This document shows, in pieces, positions 12,413 to 26,174 of a stretch of DNA of 64,000 nucleotides. A model generated the notes under the pieces. The model was not told the origin of the DNA, did no database searches, and was given only the letters and a program-made list of their open reading frames with translations. The translations under genes and the position numbers were made by a program. Origin of the DNA: Paraphaeosphaeria minitans (taxonomy: Eukaryota; Ascomycota; Dothideomycetes; Pleosporales; Didymosphaeriaceae); assembly GCA_015832175.1 (NCBI GenBank), contig WJXW01000009.1:1240001-1304000 (forward strand), read 5' to 3'. Positions within the stretch are counted from its first letter, which is position 1. Each line of letters begins with the position of its first letter.

Positions 12413-12835
12413 TGTTAAATCCAAGAGGGTAGCTAGTCCTAAAGGGTTAAGGTTAGTTCTCAGGCAGGAGTACTTACAAAAGGTGGAAGGTCTTATTAAT
12501 ATAATAGTATCTTATAAAGTGTAATAAGTTAATAATTTAGTCTACTAGAATCTAAATAATAGATTAATAAACAGATTGAACATAAGTATAAAGGTTTATC
12601 CTTGCGTTCCTATATAGCTACTTTGTTCTACAGATCCTATAATGTCTTATAGGTCCTATGCGTGAGACGCGTAGGAATCCTATAGTACAGTTATATAACT
12701 TAGTTACGTGATCCTAATGTCCTATAGCTTAGCATGTAGGATATTGTAGGACATTACTTAATCCTTTAGTGGGGTTTAGAGCCCACGCGCGTTATAAGCA
12801 GCCTATTTGCTTATATAGATTCTAGGATCCTAATA
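12413..12835 (-). repeat. 3' LTR of Gypsy copy 1
   Basis: 423 bp, direct repeat of 18650-19072. It lies next to the polypurine tract and keeps the TG start; its CA end is mutated to TA. Confidence 0.92.
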
Positions 12836-15800
12836 TTACCTCCCTCTTTACACTTGCATACCCTTATATAGTAACTAATGTCCGCCCTATCTTAAAGTAC
12901 TCTTTACTGTTATTCTGTTAGAAATTAAATAAACGCTATTAGTTAGTTTACTATAGTGTTTTGCAAGTATTACGTTAAGAAAGGCTTAGCCTATAAAATA
13001 TTATCCCTAAAGGTTTAATATAGAAATTGTTATAAGAATAGAATCTTAAAGTGTAAGCCCGCTAAGCTAGTAATTCCTAATTTTACTTATATTAATTTAG
13101 AGGTTAATTGTCTTAAAAAGATAGAAGAGGAGGCTGTAGCTAAAGAAAAGGTAGCTATACTTACGTTATAAGCAGCGCGTTTAAAAAAGAATTAATTATT
13201 AAAACAAAAGCGTCTGCTTAAGAAGTAGGAGAATTAGTTATTAACTAATTTAATAAGATTTATAGATAAGATTAAGCATCTTAAGGGATTAGAGACTTTA
13301 GGTTAGAATATTATCTAGTTAGAAAATGGCTTAATGCCTAGTGCCTTAGCATTAAACTAGTCTTCTTATCCTCCTCCTGTTAATCCTAATGCGCTGGATC
13401 CCCTTCCCGCTATATCTACTTAGGTAAGGATGATATTGTTCTATATTAGTAGTTAGTGGAATTCTTTAATCTTTTGCTAACAGTTTCCTAGGTAGCTATT
13501 TAGTTCCTAAGTGTTTTCGCTGTGTAGGTAACCTTTCCATTTAACGAGGTACATGTCCTTTTACTAATTGTGATCTAGAATTCTTTTAACTTTAAATTTA
13601 ATTTCTTCTTTAGCTTAGTAGTAGAAGGTTGTTTTAATTAGCGTATTAGGGTCTGCTAGTTCTAGTAAGGATATGTAGAATACTAGGTATATCTTTACAT
13701 CTGGCGGTAGTTCCAACTTATAGTTTACTAGTAATATTTGCTTAGAAATGTAAAATAGTCTAACCTTAACATAATCTAGTTTCTTGTGTTTTTTCTTTTA
13801 AGTTTAAAGGTTCTTTGTAAGCAGATATGCTTTATCCCCCTTTTTTAGCTAAGGTGCCATTTTTTGTTTTTAATTTTAATATAAAATTAATTACTACTAA
13901 GCTTTCTTAAGATTCTCTTAGAGTTATTAGTGTATTTTCTTTATATTTTTTACTATATCTATAGCTTCTTTTACTTTAATTGTCGTAGGAAATTGTTAAT
14001 TAAAGAGATGTAGGTGTCTTCTATAGTTTACATAGAATAGTGTATGTCCTAATACTACTAATACTTTGTTATTATAGGCTAACTGTGCCATAGGTAGTAA
14101 TAAAACCTAGTTATTTTTCTGACTGTTGTAGTAGATGCGTAGGTACGTTTCTATAGTTTAGTTCGTACGTTCTGTCTGTCTGTCTATTTATAGATAGTAA
14201 GCTATTAATAGTTTTTGTTTCGTTCTAAGTAGTGCTATAAGCGTTGTCTAATAATTTAACGTAAAGAGCTTGTCTCTGTCGCTAATAATTATTTTTGGGA
14301 TTCTGTGGTATCTAATTAGTTAGTCTAGGATAAGAAAAGCAAGTTCCTTTGCCATTATTCTTTTAAGGCATAGAATAAGCTTAATATACTTAGTTAGTTA
14401 GTAGACTATTACTAGTATACTATTATATTTAATTCCTGTTGTTAGATCCTTAGAGTTTAGAATTCCTGTAACAAAATCTATAGCAATGTCTTCCTATAGT
14501 GCTATTAGTATTCTAATTACTTATATCTCTCTATATTTAAAATGTGTGCTGTGTTTGTTTCTCTAGTATTTTGTACATTTATAGATATAAGTTATTACAG
14601 CTTCCTTAATTTCTTTAAAAGTGTAATTCCTTTAGATAAGTTCTATTGTCTTTGTGATACCTAGGTGTCCGTACATAGGGTTATTGTAGTATTATTAAAT
14701 AATCTTAGTCTGTAGATGTTCTAGAACTTCTTAGTTAATTACTAAAAGTTAATTTAGTTCTACTGTTAGCTCTAGAGATCTATCTTTGGCTTTACGAAGA
14801 ATTGCAGAGAAAGTTTTTGCCTTTTCTTCTACTAAATTACTTTGTTAGCTAAGAGCGTCTGCTCTACTATTTTCTTTTCTAGCTATATAGATAATTTTAA
14901 ACTTGTACTACCCTATAGTTTGTAACTATCTTTATTATTATAGCGTAAGTTCTTTTGTTATTATGAACCTTAGAAAGTTCTTATAATCTATATAGATTTC
15001 TAGCGTTAAGTAACTAAGCGCATAAATCCTCTAGTGCTTTAAGACTTTAATAATAGCGTAGAGTTCTTTATTATATACATTGTATTATGTTTTAGCGTTA
15101 TTAAATTTATATAAGTAATAGGCAATTAGGTACTATTTACTATTACATTCTTATTTAGCGTAGGCGCCTAGCGTAAGATTACTAGTGTCTGTTTTAAAGC
15201 GCAGTAGTTTATCGCTTCTAAAATAAATAAGGATAGGTTCTATAATGTATACTATCTTAAGGAGTTAGAATAACATTCCGCACTTATCTATCTATTTAAA
15301 GGGTACGTCCTTCTTTATAAGATTTATTAAAGGTATTATAACCTTTGCGTAATTTTAGATAAATTGTTAATTAAATCCATAGAATCTTAAGAATTCTTAG
15401 ATATTCTTAGCTATTTTTAGTATTAGCTAGTTCTTAATGTATTTAACTTTACTTAGTGCTATCTTAATTCCTTCTATAGTAATAATATGTCCTAGGAATT
15501 TAAGTTGTTTAACGTTAAACTTGCATTTCTTAAGTTTAATATAAAGGCATACTTTATCTAGTGCTTCTAGTACTATCTATACATGCTTAGTGTGGTCTAA
15601 TTTGTTTTTGGAAAAGACAAGGATATTGTCTATATACGTAATAACAAATATGTCTAGATGTTCACAGAGTACGTTGTTAATAAGTGCTATAAAAGCTGCT
15701 GGTGTATTTATAAGTCTAAATAGTATAACCTTATACTTAAATAGTCTGTAGCGTGATTAAAACGCTGTTTTCTATTCTTTACCTTTTTTAATTTATATAA

Positions 15801-18649
15801 GGTGGTAACCATCTCTTAGATCTATTATTATGAATATCTTAGCTTAAGATAGTTAATTTTGTAGCTCTGCAATGTTTAGTAGTAGATATTAGTTCTTTAT
15901 TGTTATGTTGTTAAGTTATTAGTAGTTAACGCATAGTCTATCTAATCCATCCTTTTTCTTAACAAACATAAAAGGGCTTACTACTAGTGACTTTAATAGT
16001 TATATGTATCCTTTCTTAAAGTTTATCTTAATAAAATTACGTTCTTTAAAGAGTTCTTCTCCTATCTTACTGTATAGTAGTCTAAAGAGTGGCGTCTTCC
16101 CTTCTTCTAGGTCTATTATAAGATCCTAGGGTTAATGTTCTAGTAGGTTTGCTTTTCCTTCTTTTTCTATAAATATATATATCTATTTCCTGTACTCTCT
16201 TAGTAAGGTAAGGGGTGTGCTATTGTCCTCCTTTTTACGCTTCTTAATCTAGTGGTTCCTGCTAGCGTTTGCTAAGGTGTATTTCTATTTTTTAACTATT
16301 TGTTATAGTATTATGTTGTTAATAACTCCCTTATCTACTATTATTTTTAGTTAATGTGTAGGCTTTGCTTATAATATATAATTATAGTGTTTAAATAATA
16401 TTTTCTTTGTACCCTAGTTAATCTGTAGGTTGTGTATTATTAACTAAGGTAATCCTAAAACTAACTTATACTTAGATTCTAGTAAGACATCTAAGGTAAG
16501 TTCCTCTCTATGTCCTTAGACTGTTATTATGGTAGTGACCTCCTAGTATATTTAAGGTGTCTTAGGCATTAGGGATCTATTTGCGATATAGATAATATAG
16601 GGTACTTCTTTCTCTAATATTATAAGTCCTGCTTATCTTGCTATTTAATAAAATATAAAGTTCCTTTCTACTCCTAAGTCTATAAGAGCTTAAGCCTATA
16701 TTCCTTTAAGCTATACTAGTAGCTTAACTAATACTGTGCTTACTATAGCATTTAATTTAATAAAGGCGTTTTCTTATTTAAGTTTAGGCCTAAAAAAGAC
16801 ATCTATTTATATAGGTTGTAGTTAAGTTCTAGTGCCTAGTATACGTTACTAAGCATCCGCTTCTATTATTATTCTTAAGTATATAGCTTGTGTAGATTGT
16901 CTTTTTCTTCTTCCTGTAAGGATGTTCTTCTATTTTTCCTCCTACAGTCTTTACTATTCCTGTATACTAGTTAAATTAGTAGCTCTATTATTACTTCTTA
17001 CGTAGGGTAGTTTATAAAGCTATCTAAACGTTTAGCTATATAGTAGTATTTGCAGTCTTAGTTTAGACACGTATACTAGTACAGTTGTATATAGTCTCTA
17101 TTAATAAGTATATTACAGTATTTGTTACCCTTTAGCGTGAGGTAAAGAAAGTATTTTACTTATTATTTATCCTAGAGGTGTTTGTTGCAAGCTGCAATAG
17201 GGTAGTCTGTTTATATCTATTTATAGCGTAGTTTCCTTCTAGGTTATTTCTTATTCTCCTCTTTCTTTGTCTTATATTGTGCGTATATTGGTTCTTCGCA
17301 ATACGTCCACATATAGAATTAGTATGTAGGATTTTAGTAGTCTAGATAGTACTTTAGTATGTAGTCTAACTTCTTATTTTTGTAGGGTTGCATTCCTTTT
17401 AGTGCCTAGTGGGGTTCTATGTAGTCCTAAACATTTAGTTTATACTTAGGTAACATAGGGTTGTCTTCCTCCTACCTACTTTGTAGGTAAGAAGTAGGAG
17501 ATCTTAGTATCTCTTCTACGTCTTCTACATTATAGTATATATTAGAGTCGTCTTCTAGATCTTTGTATAGTTGTGAGTTAGGTAAATCTAATTACTTACT
17601 TTACTCTAGCGTAACATGTTAGTAACTAAATAGCGTTGTAATAACTTCCTATTCTTTATTAGGTTCTTAGTCCTTAATAGTTAGTACATTTAACTTAGTT
17701 TAATAGACTTTGTTCTTTAATCTATAGTTCCTAGCTATATAGCCTAGTTTGCTATATGTAAAGCATTTATAGGTCTTAGTTATTAGTTATTAACTTCTAT
17801 TAGAGACGCGTTTATTAGGCTGCTTAGGGCCTATCTTTCCTCCTTTTCCTTTACTTAAGTAGTTAAACTAGACATTTTCTATTAGTTCGTATCTCTAGTA
17901 GTTCCTTAGCTATTACTTTTAGATAATTCTAATAGGGTTTTTATAAACCACTTTTACTAGTTATCTAAAGCTTATCGCCCTAGGGTTTTAGTAGAGCTCC
18001 TATTATAGTAAAAACTATTCTCTATTAATCCTAATAGTTTCTTTGTACAGTTCTTTAAGGTTAGCAATTTATATACTACTACGTAACAGTTCTTCGCGTA
18101 GTTTCTGTTTAAGTCCTTGTTTATACATGTCCTAAAGAGATTTATTATTCTAGTTAAGTTACACAGCGTATCTGTGAAACTTAGCTATATACTTAGCTAC
18201 TAATTATTTCTAAGTTATAGTCTAAATCTTTGCTTTTGTAATAGAGTCCTTATTAGTAATCCTAAAAAGTTGTTTAAGGTATTTTTTAAAGTTATTATAA
18301 TCTTTAATAATATTAACTGTATTAGCGTGCTTATTTGTGTAATTATTATTATTATTATTGTGGTCTATTCCTAGGTACTTTTTAAGGTAGGGATAGATCT
18401 ATAATCCTATATCTCCTTACATATATATTACTACAAAGATAACCTTTTTTTTATCTTTAAGGGGTTTGTCTAAGTTAAAGAAGTAGAGGTCTAACTAGAG
18501 AATCTAGACATTAGTTTAAGATTGTTTGCTAAAGTAGAGATTAGGTTTATACGCCTTACTACTATTTTTTATAAGAGTAATCTTAGCGGCACCTAAAGCT
18601 GTAGAAGAGGTAGGAGTTTATAAAGTACTTATATTAAGGGTGTTTAAGA

Positions 18650-19072
18650 TATTAAATCTAAGAGGGTAGCTAGTCCTAAAGGGTTAAGGTTAGTTCTTAG
18701 GCAGGAGTACTTACAGAAGGTAGAAAGTCTTATTAATATAATAGTATCTTGCGAAGTGTAATAAGTTAATAATTTAGTCTACTAGAATCTAAATAATAGA
18801 TTAATAAACAGATTAAACACAAGTATAAAGGTTTATCCTTACGTTCCTATATAGCTACTTTATTCTACAGATCTTATAATGTCTTATAGGTCCTATGCGT
18901 GAGACGTATAGGAATCCTATAGTACAGTTACATGACTTAGTTACGTAATTCTAATGTTTTATAGCTTAGTATGTAGGACATTATGGGACATTACTTAATC
19001 CTTTGGTAGGGTTTAGAGCCTACGCGCGTTATAAGCAGCCTGTCTACCTATGTGGATTCTAGGATCCTAACA
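18650..19072 (-). repeat. 5' LTR of Gypsy copy 1
   Basis: 423 bp, direct repeat of 12413-12835. It keeps the CA end; its TG start reads TA. Differences from the other LTR are almost all transitions. Confidence 0.92.
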
Positions 19073-19077
19073 GTAGG

Positions 19078-19883
19078 TTAGTAATATAGCTGCAGAAATT
19101 AGAGGATTAGTAGAAGCTCTATTAAAGGATCCCTAGTAGGAGGTAATTAATTATTTTATAAAGACGTATAGCGTCCTAAATTACTACTTAAAAATGCTAA
19201 TTACTAAGCGTTTTAAGTTACCCTTTATTACTAAGCTCTATCTAAGTCTTAAGCCTTAATTAGTGCAGAAACTTAGGTAAAGAATAAAGTAAATAAGTAG
19301 CTAAGTGTTCTATATAATAAGTAGCTACGGCTACACGCTATTAGGCTAACTTAGAAGGGTAATAGTAAGTTAAAAGAGAAAAAGTAGGTTATAGAGTTTT
19401 TATAAAAAGTTAATAAGTATATAAAAGTAGATTAGCGCAACGCGCTAAAACTAGCAATAGTAGTCTATGCGCTAGTTAGTATTTTACTTACCCTCTATAG
19501 TATCGCTACTCTAGTAACCTATGCCTTTTTTTTTACACTTTACTTTCCTAAATTGCTTATTTATATAACGCCTATATTTTCTCTACTATCTCTTTATACT
19601 ATAACTCCTGCTCCTCCCTTATTAAAGGCTAATTTATTAGGCGTTAATCCTCTATAATAGTAACCTTCTAGAAAAAGTTCTTATGCCGCTTATTAGCGTA
19701 TATAGGTAGCTACTTAAAGTCCTTACCTACGCTGCCTATTTAATTAATTAAATTATATATAGCTATAAGAGCGTATATAAGCTTAACCTAAGTTATAATA
19801 TTAAACTTATAAAACCTATTAAAAATCCTCTAATAACGCTGAAAGACGCTAAACGTATGCTTAATAACGTTTTAGAGACTACT
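19078..19883. other. Harbinger segment between the two Gypsy copies
   Basis: 806 bp of the host Harbinger element. It carries the 3' part of the Myb-like pseudogene (plus strand) and the C-terminal part of the transposase pseudogene (minus strand), which converge here. Confidence 0.75.
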
Positions 19884-20339
19884 TGTTAGAATCTGGCTAC
19901 GTGTGAGTAGCGGGGCGCGAGCTTATTAGACCACTAGTCTACTAGAGTTAGCTAACTAAGCAGTTAGATAATAAGTCACAGGTCCTAAGGATTCTAAGGA
20001 CCACACAGGCCTCGCCTATATAGGAACTCTAGGACGCGTGGGACTCGCCTGTACAGAACTCTAGGACATATGGGACTCTAGGACATATAGGACTCTAGGA
20101 TATATAAGATTCTAGGAAGTATAGGACTACTTAGTATATAGGAACGCAAGAATAAGCTTCTTATACTTATATTTAATCTATTTATTAATTTATTATTTAG
20201 ATTCTAGTAGACTAAATTGTTAACTTATTACACTTTATAAGATACTATTATATTAATAAGACCTTTTACCTTTTATAAGTACTTCTACTTAAGAACTAAC
20301 TTTAACCCTTTAGGACTAGCTACCCTCTTAGATTTAACA
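19884..20339 (+). repeat. 5' LTR of Gypsy copy 2
   Basis: 456 bp, TGTTAGAATC...TTTAACA, direct repeat of 26175-26630. It contains tandem GGACTCTAGGACATATA-like units. The U5 half matches copy 1; the U3 half does not. Confidence 0.92.
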
Positions 20340-23300
20340 TTTTAAACACCCTTAATATAAGTACTTTATAAACTCCTACCTCTTCTACAGCTTTAGGTGC
20401 TGCTAAGATTACTCTTATAAAGGATAGTAGTAAGGTGTATAAACCTAATCTCTACTTTAGCGAATAATCTTAAACTAACGTCTAGATTCTCTAGTTAGAC
20501 CTCTACTTCTTTAACTTAGACAAACCCCTTAAAGATAAAAAGAAGGTTATTTTCACAGCGATATATATATAAGGAGATATAGGATTATAGATCTATCTTT
20601 ACCTTAAAAAGTACCTAGGAATAGACTATAATAATAATAACAATAATTATGTAAATAAGCACGCTAATATAGTTAATATTATTAAGGATTATAATAACTT
20701 TAAGAAATACCTTAAATAACTTTTTAGAATTACTAATAAGGACTCTATTATAAAAGTAAAAATTTAGACTATAACTTAGAAATAATTAGTAGCTAAGTAT
20801 ATAGCTAAGTTTTATAGATACGCTGTGCAAGTTAACTAGAATAATAAATCTCTCTAGAATGTATATAAATAAAGACTTAAATAGAAACTATATAAGGAAC
20901 TCTTACGTAGTAGTGCATAAATTGCTAACCTTAAAGAACTATATAAAGAAACTATTAGAATTAATAGAGAGTGGTTTTTACTGTAACAGGAGCTCTACTA
21001 AAACTCTAGGGTAATAAGCTTTAGATAACTAGCAAAAATAGTTTATAAGAATCTTATTAGAATTGTCTAAAAGCAACAGCTAAGGAACTACTAGAGATAC
21101 AAACTAATAGAAGATGTCTAGTTTAACTATATAGGTAAAGGAAAAGGAGGAAGGATAGGCCCTAAGCAGCCTAATAAACGCGTTTTTAATAAAAGTTAAT
21201 AATTAATAACTAAGACCTATAAATATTTTATATATAGTAAACTAGGCTATATAGCCAGGAACTATAGATTAAAGAACAAAGTCTATTAAACTAAGTTAAA
21301 TATACTAACTATTAAGGACTAAGAACCTAATAAGGAATAGGAAGTTATTATAACGCTATTTAGTTACTAACGCGTTACACTAGAGTAAAGTAAGTAATTA
21401 GATTTACCTAACTTATAACTATATAAAGATCTAGAAGATAACTCTAATGTATACTATAACATAGAAAATGTAAAAGAGATACTAAGATCTCCTACTTCTT
21501 ACCTATAAAGTAGGCGGGAAGAAGACAACCCTATATCACCTAAGTATAAACTAAATATTTAGGACTACATAGAACCCCACTAGGTACTAAAAGGAAAGCA
21601 ACCCTACAAAAATAAGAAGTTAGACTACGTACTAAAGTACTATCTAGACCACTAAAATCCTATACACTAATTCTATATGTAGACGCATTACAAAGAACCA
21701 ATATACACATAATATAAGGCAGAGAAAGAGGAGAATAAGAAATAATCTAGAAGGAAACTGCGCTATAGATAGATATAGACAGACTACCCTATCGCAGCTT
21801 ATAATAAACACCTCTAGAATAAATAATAAGTAAAATACTTTCCTTAGTTTACGCTAAAGGGCAATAAATACTATAATATACTTATTAATAGAGACTATAT
21901 ATAACTGTACTAGTATACGTGTCTAAACTAAAACTATAAATACTACTACATAGCTAAATATTTAGATAGCTTTACAAACTACCCTACGTAAGAAGTAATA
22001 ATAGAGCTACTAATTTAACTAGTACATAGGAATAGTAAAGACTACAGGAGAAAAAACAGAAGAATATTCTTATAGGAAGAAGAAGAAGACAATCTACATA
22101 AGCTATATACTTAAGAATAATAATAGAAGTAGATGCTTAGAAACGTATACTAGGCACTAGAACTTAACTATAACTTACACAAATAGATGTCTTTTTTAGG
22201 CCTAAACTTAGACAAGAAAACGCCTTTATTAAATTAAATACTATAGTAAGCACAGTATTAGTTAAGCTACTAGTACAGCTTAAAGGAATATAGGCTTAAG
22301 CTCTTATAGACTTAGGAGTAGGAAAGAACTTTATATTTTATTAGATAGTAAAATAAGTAGGACTTATAATATTAGAGAAAGAAGTACCCTATATTATTTA
22401 TATTATAAATAGATCCCTAATGCCTAAGACACCTTAAATATACTAAGAGGTTACTACTACAATAATAGTCTAAGGACATAGAGAGAAACTTACCTTAGAC
22501 ATCTTACTAGAATTTAAGCATAAGTTAGTCTTAGGATTATTTTAGTTAATAATACACAACCTGTAGATTAACTAGGGTATAAAGAAAATATTATTTAAAC
22601 ACTATAACTATGTATTATAAGTAAAGCCTACGCATTAACTAAAAATAATAGTAGATAAGGGAGTTATTAACAATATAATACTGCGATAGATAGTTAAAAA
22701 ATAGAAGCACACCTTAGTAGACGCTAATAGGAACTACTAGGTTAAGAAGTGTAAGAAGGAGGATAACAGCACACCCCTTACCTTACTAAGAGAGTATAGG
22801 AAATAGACATATATATTCACAGAAAAGGAAAGAAAAGTAAACCTACTAGAACATTAACCCTAGGATCTTATAATAGACCTAGAAGAAGGGAAGACGCCAC
22901 TCTTTAGACTACTATATAGTAAGACAGGAGAAGAACTCCTTAAAGAATGTGATTTTATTAAAATAAACCTTAAGAAAGGATATATACAACTATTAAAATT
23001 ACTAACAGTAAGCCCTTTTATGTTTATTAAGAAAAAGGATGGATTAGATAAACTATACGTTAACTACTAATAACTTAACAACATAATAATAAAGAACTAA
23101 TATCTACTACTAAATATTATAGAGCTACGAGATTAACTATCTTAAGCTAAGATATTTATAATAATAGATCTAAGAGACAGTTACTACCTTATATAAATTA
23201 AGAAAAGTAAAGAATAGAAAACAGCGTTTTAATTACACTATAGACTATTTAAATATAAGGTTATACTTTTTGGACTTACAAACGCACTAGTAGCTTTTAT

Positions 23301-26174
23301 AGCGCTTATTAATAACGTACTCTACGAATATCTAGATATATTTATTATCGCGTATATAGACAATATCCTTGTCTTTTCTAAAAACAAATTAGACCACACT
23401 AAGCATGTATAGACAGTACTAAAAGCACTAGATAAAGCATGCCTTTGTATTAAACTTAAGAAATACAAGTTTAACGTTAAATAACTTAAATTCCTAGAAT
23501 ATATTATTACTACAGAAGGAATTAAGATAGCACTAAGTAAAGTTAAATATATTAAGAACTAGCTAATACTAAAGATAGCTAAGAATATCTAAGAATTCTT
23601 AGAATTCTGTGGATTTAACTAATAATTTATCTAAGATTATGTAAAGGTTATAATACCTTTAATAAATTTAATAAAGAAGGACGTACCCTTTAAATAGATA
23701 GATAAGTGTAGAATATTATTTTAACTTCTTAAGACAACATGTATTATAGAACCTATTCTTGTTTATTTTAGAAGCGATAAACCACTACGCTTTAAAATAG
23801 ACGCTAGCGATCTTACGCTAGGCGCCTACGCTAAATAAAAACATAATAGTAAATAGCACCTAATTACCTATTACTTATGCAAATTTAATAACGCTGAAAT
23901 ACAATACAACGTACATAACAAGGAACTCTACACTATTATTAAAGCCTTAAAGCACTAGAGGATTTATACGCTTAGTTACTTAACACTAGAAATCTACATA
24001 GATTATAAGAACCTTTTAAGGTTTATAACAACAAAAGAACTTACGCTATAACAACAAAGATAGTTATAAACTACTAGGCAGTACAAGTTTAAAATTATCT
24101 ATGTAGCTAGAAAAGAAAATAGCAGAGCAGACGCTCTTAGCTAATAAAGTAATCTAGTGGAAGAAAAGGCAAAAACCTTCTCTGTAATCCTTTGTAAAGC
24201 TAAAGATAGATCTCTAGAGCTAATAGCAGAACTAAATTAACTTTTAGTAATTAACTAAGAAGTTCTAGAATATCTACAGACTAAGATTATCTAACAATAC
24301 TACGATAACCCCATATACAGACACCTAGGCATTATAAAGATAATAGAACTTATCTAAAGGAATTATACCTTTAAAGGAATTAAGGAAGCTGTAATAACTT
24401 ATATCTATAAATGTGCAGAATGCTAAAGAAATAAACACAGTATATATCTTAAATATAGAGAAATGTAAGCAATTAGAATACTAACAGCACTATAGGAAGA
24501 CATTACTATAGATTTTATTATAGGAATTCTAAACTCTAAGGATCTAACAACAGGAATTAAATACAATAGTATACTAGTAATAGTCTACTAACTAACTAAG
24601 TATATTAAGCTTATTCTATGTCTTAAAAGAATAATAGTAAAGGAACTCGCTTTTCTTATTCTAGACTAACTAATTAGACACTACAGAATTCTAAAAATAA
24701 TTATTAGCGATAGAGACAAGCTCTTCACGTTAAATTATTAGATAACGCTTATAGTACTACTTAGAACAAAACGAAAGCTATTAACAGCTTACTATCTATA
24801 AATAGACAGATAGACAGAACGTACAAACTAAACTATAGAAATGTACCTACGTATCTACTGTAACAGTTAGAAGAATAACTAGGTTTTATTACTACCTATA
24901 GCATAGTTAGCCTATAATAATAAAGTATTAGCAGTATTAGGACATACACTGTTTTATATAAACTACAGAAGATACCTACATCTCTTTAATTAACGATTTC
25001 CTACAACAATTAAAGTAAAAGAAGCCATAGATATGGCAGAAAATATAAAGAAAATACACTAATAACTCTAAGAAAATCTTAAGAAAGCTTAGTAGCAATT
25101 AATTTTATATTAAAATAGAAAACAAAAAATGGCACCTTAGCTAAAAAAGGGGGATAAAGTATATCTGCTTACAAAGAACCTTTAAACTTAGAAGAAAAAA
25201 CACAAGAAACTAGATTATATTAAGGTTAGACTATTTTACATTTCTAAGTAAATATTACTAGTAAACTATAAGTTGGAACTACCGCCAGATGCGAAGATAT
25301 ACCTAGTATTCTATATATTACTACTGGAACTAGCAGACCCTAAAATACTAGTTAAAACCACCTTCTATCACTAAGCTTAGGAAGAAACTAAATTTAAAGT
25401 AGAATAAATTCTACAAGTACACAATGCGTATATAAACACTAAAGAATACCTTATTAAATAGAAAGGGTATTTGTCTAGTAAAAATATATAGGAACCTAAA
25501 GAAAACCTATCTAACTATTAATAATAGATAAACGACTTCTATAATTAAACGCTAGAAATTATAAAGAGACAACTATAACGCACCTAGGAATTACCACTAG
25601 TATAAGGGCTAGCCCACAAGATAGACTAGTTAATTATCTTAGCGCCTAACAGCGTGTTAAGATTTATTAACGCAGTAGTCTACGCTAACTCCTCCTACGC
25701 CTTAAGCACTTCTAACTTGTCTATAGTACTTATACTATAATTAAATAATTCTTATTCCTTCTAATATAATTTCTTTTATTAATTACGTAAGCGCGTTATC
25801 TTCTCTTATACCTAATAGGCGCAAAGGAGAGCTACTTTAGCTAGCTCTTCCTTAATATAGAGCTTTACCTCCTTTTTAGCCTCTAACTTCTCTAACCTCT
25901 TTATTTTAGTATCTATTTTTAAATAATCTAGTAAAGGGATCTTCTTAGGCTTACACTTCTAGTTTCTCTATCTAATATAGTTAGTACACTAAGAGTGTAA
26001 AAAAGAAAGATAATAAGTGTATTTCTTCTTAGCGTAGTATAAATAAGTAACTATTACAAAAATATAGTCCTTCTTAAGACAATTAGCTTAACTATAGCAA
26101 TATTAAATAAAATAAAATAATAACTTTATAGGTAGTTAACTTATAAGGATATTAAGCTTAGAGGGGGAGGATAA

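Larger units (their letters stand above)
12413..19072 (-). mobile_element. Ty3/Gypsy chromovirus retrotransposon, copy 1 (RIP-degraded)
   Basis: Direct repeats of 423 bp at 12413-12835 and 18650-19072 are the LTRs, with TG...CA ends altered by C-to-T/G-to-A changes (TGTTAAATCC/TATTAAATCT; CCTAATA/CCTAACA). The 5-bp target duplication is GTAGG (12408-12412 and 19073-19077). A purine tract (AAAGAGGGAGG on the minus strand, near 12839-12850) next to the left LTR sets the orientation as minus. Minus-strand remnants include the reverse transcriptase active-site block YIDNILVFSK near 15610-15650 and a chromodomain block YLVKWKGYLHSENT near 13500-13560. A chromodomain at the end of integrase places it among chromoviruses. 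Stop codons saturate all frames. Confidence 0.93.
11990..19320 (+). pseudogene. Decayed Myb/SANT-like protein gene of the Harbinger element, split by Gypsy copy 1
   Basis: Plus-strand translation across ~11990-12412 shows a recognisable Myb/SANT-like DNA-binding pattern: ELNNLSRF, then a two-residue-spaced acidic stretch, then ALIEYFKKHLDT, KYYIKSLAYKNLH and RLFN. This corresponds to the 'LSGFGWDD ... VWxEYFKKHPxAKKYRxKPL ... LxELF' pattern of these proteins. Stops stand where Trp, Gln or Arg codons are expected, as RIP would produce. The reading continues beyond the Gypsy insertion at ~19078-19320 (KRFKLPFITKLYLSLKP). In Harbinger elements this second protein is the DNA-binding partner of the transposase. 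The outer boundaries are approximate. Confidence 0.6.
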
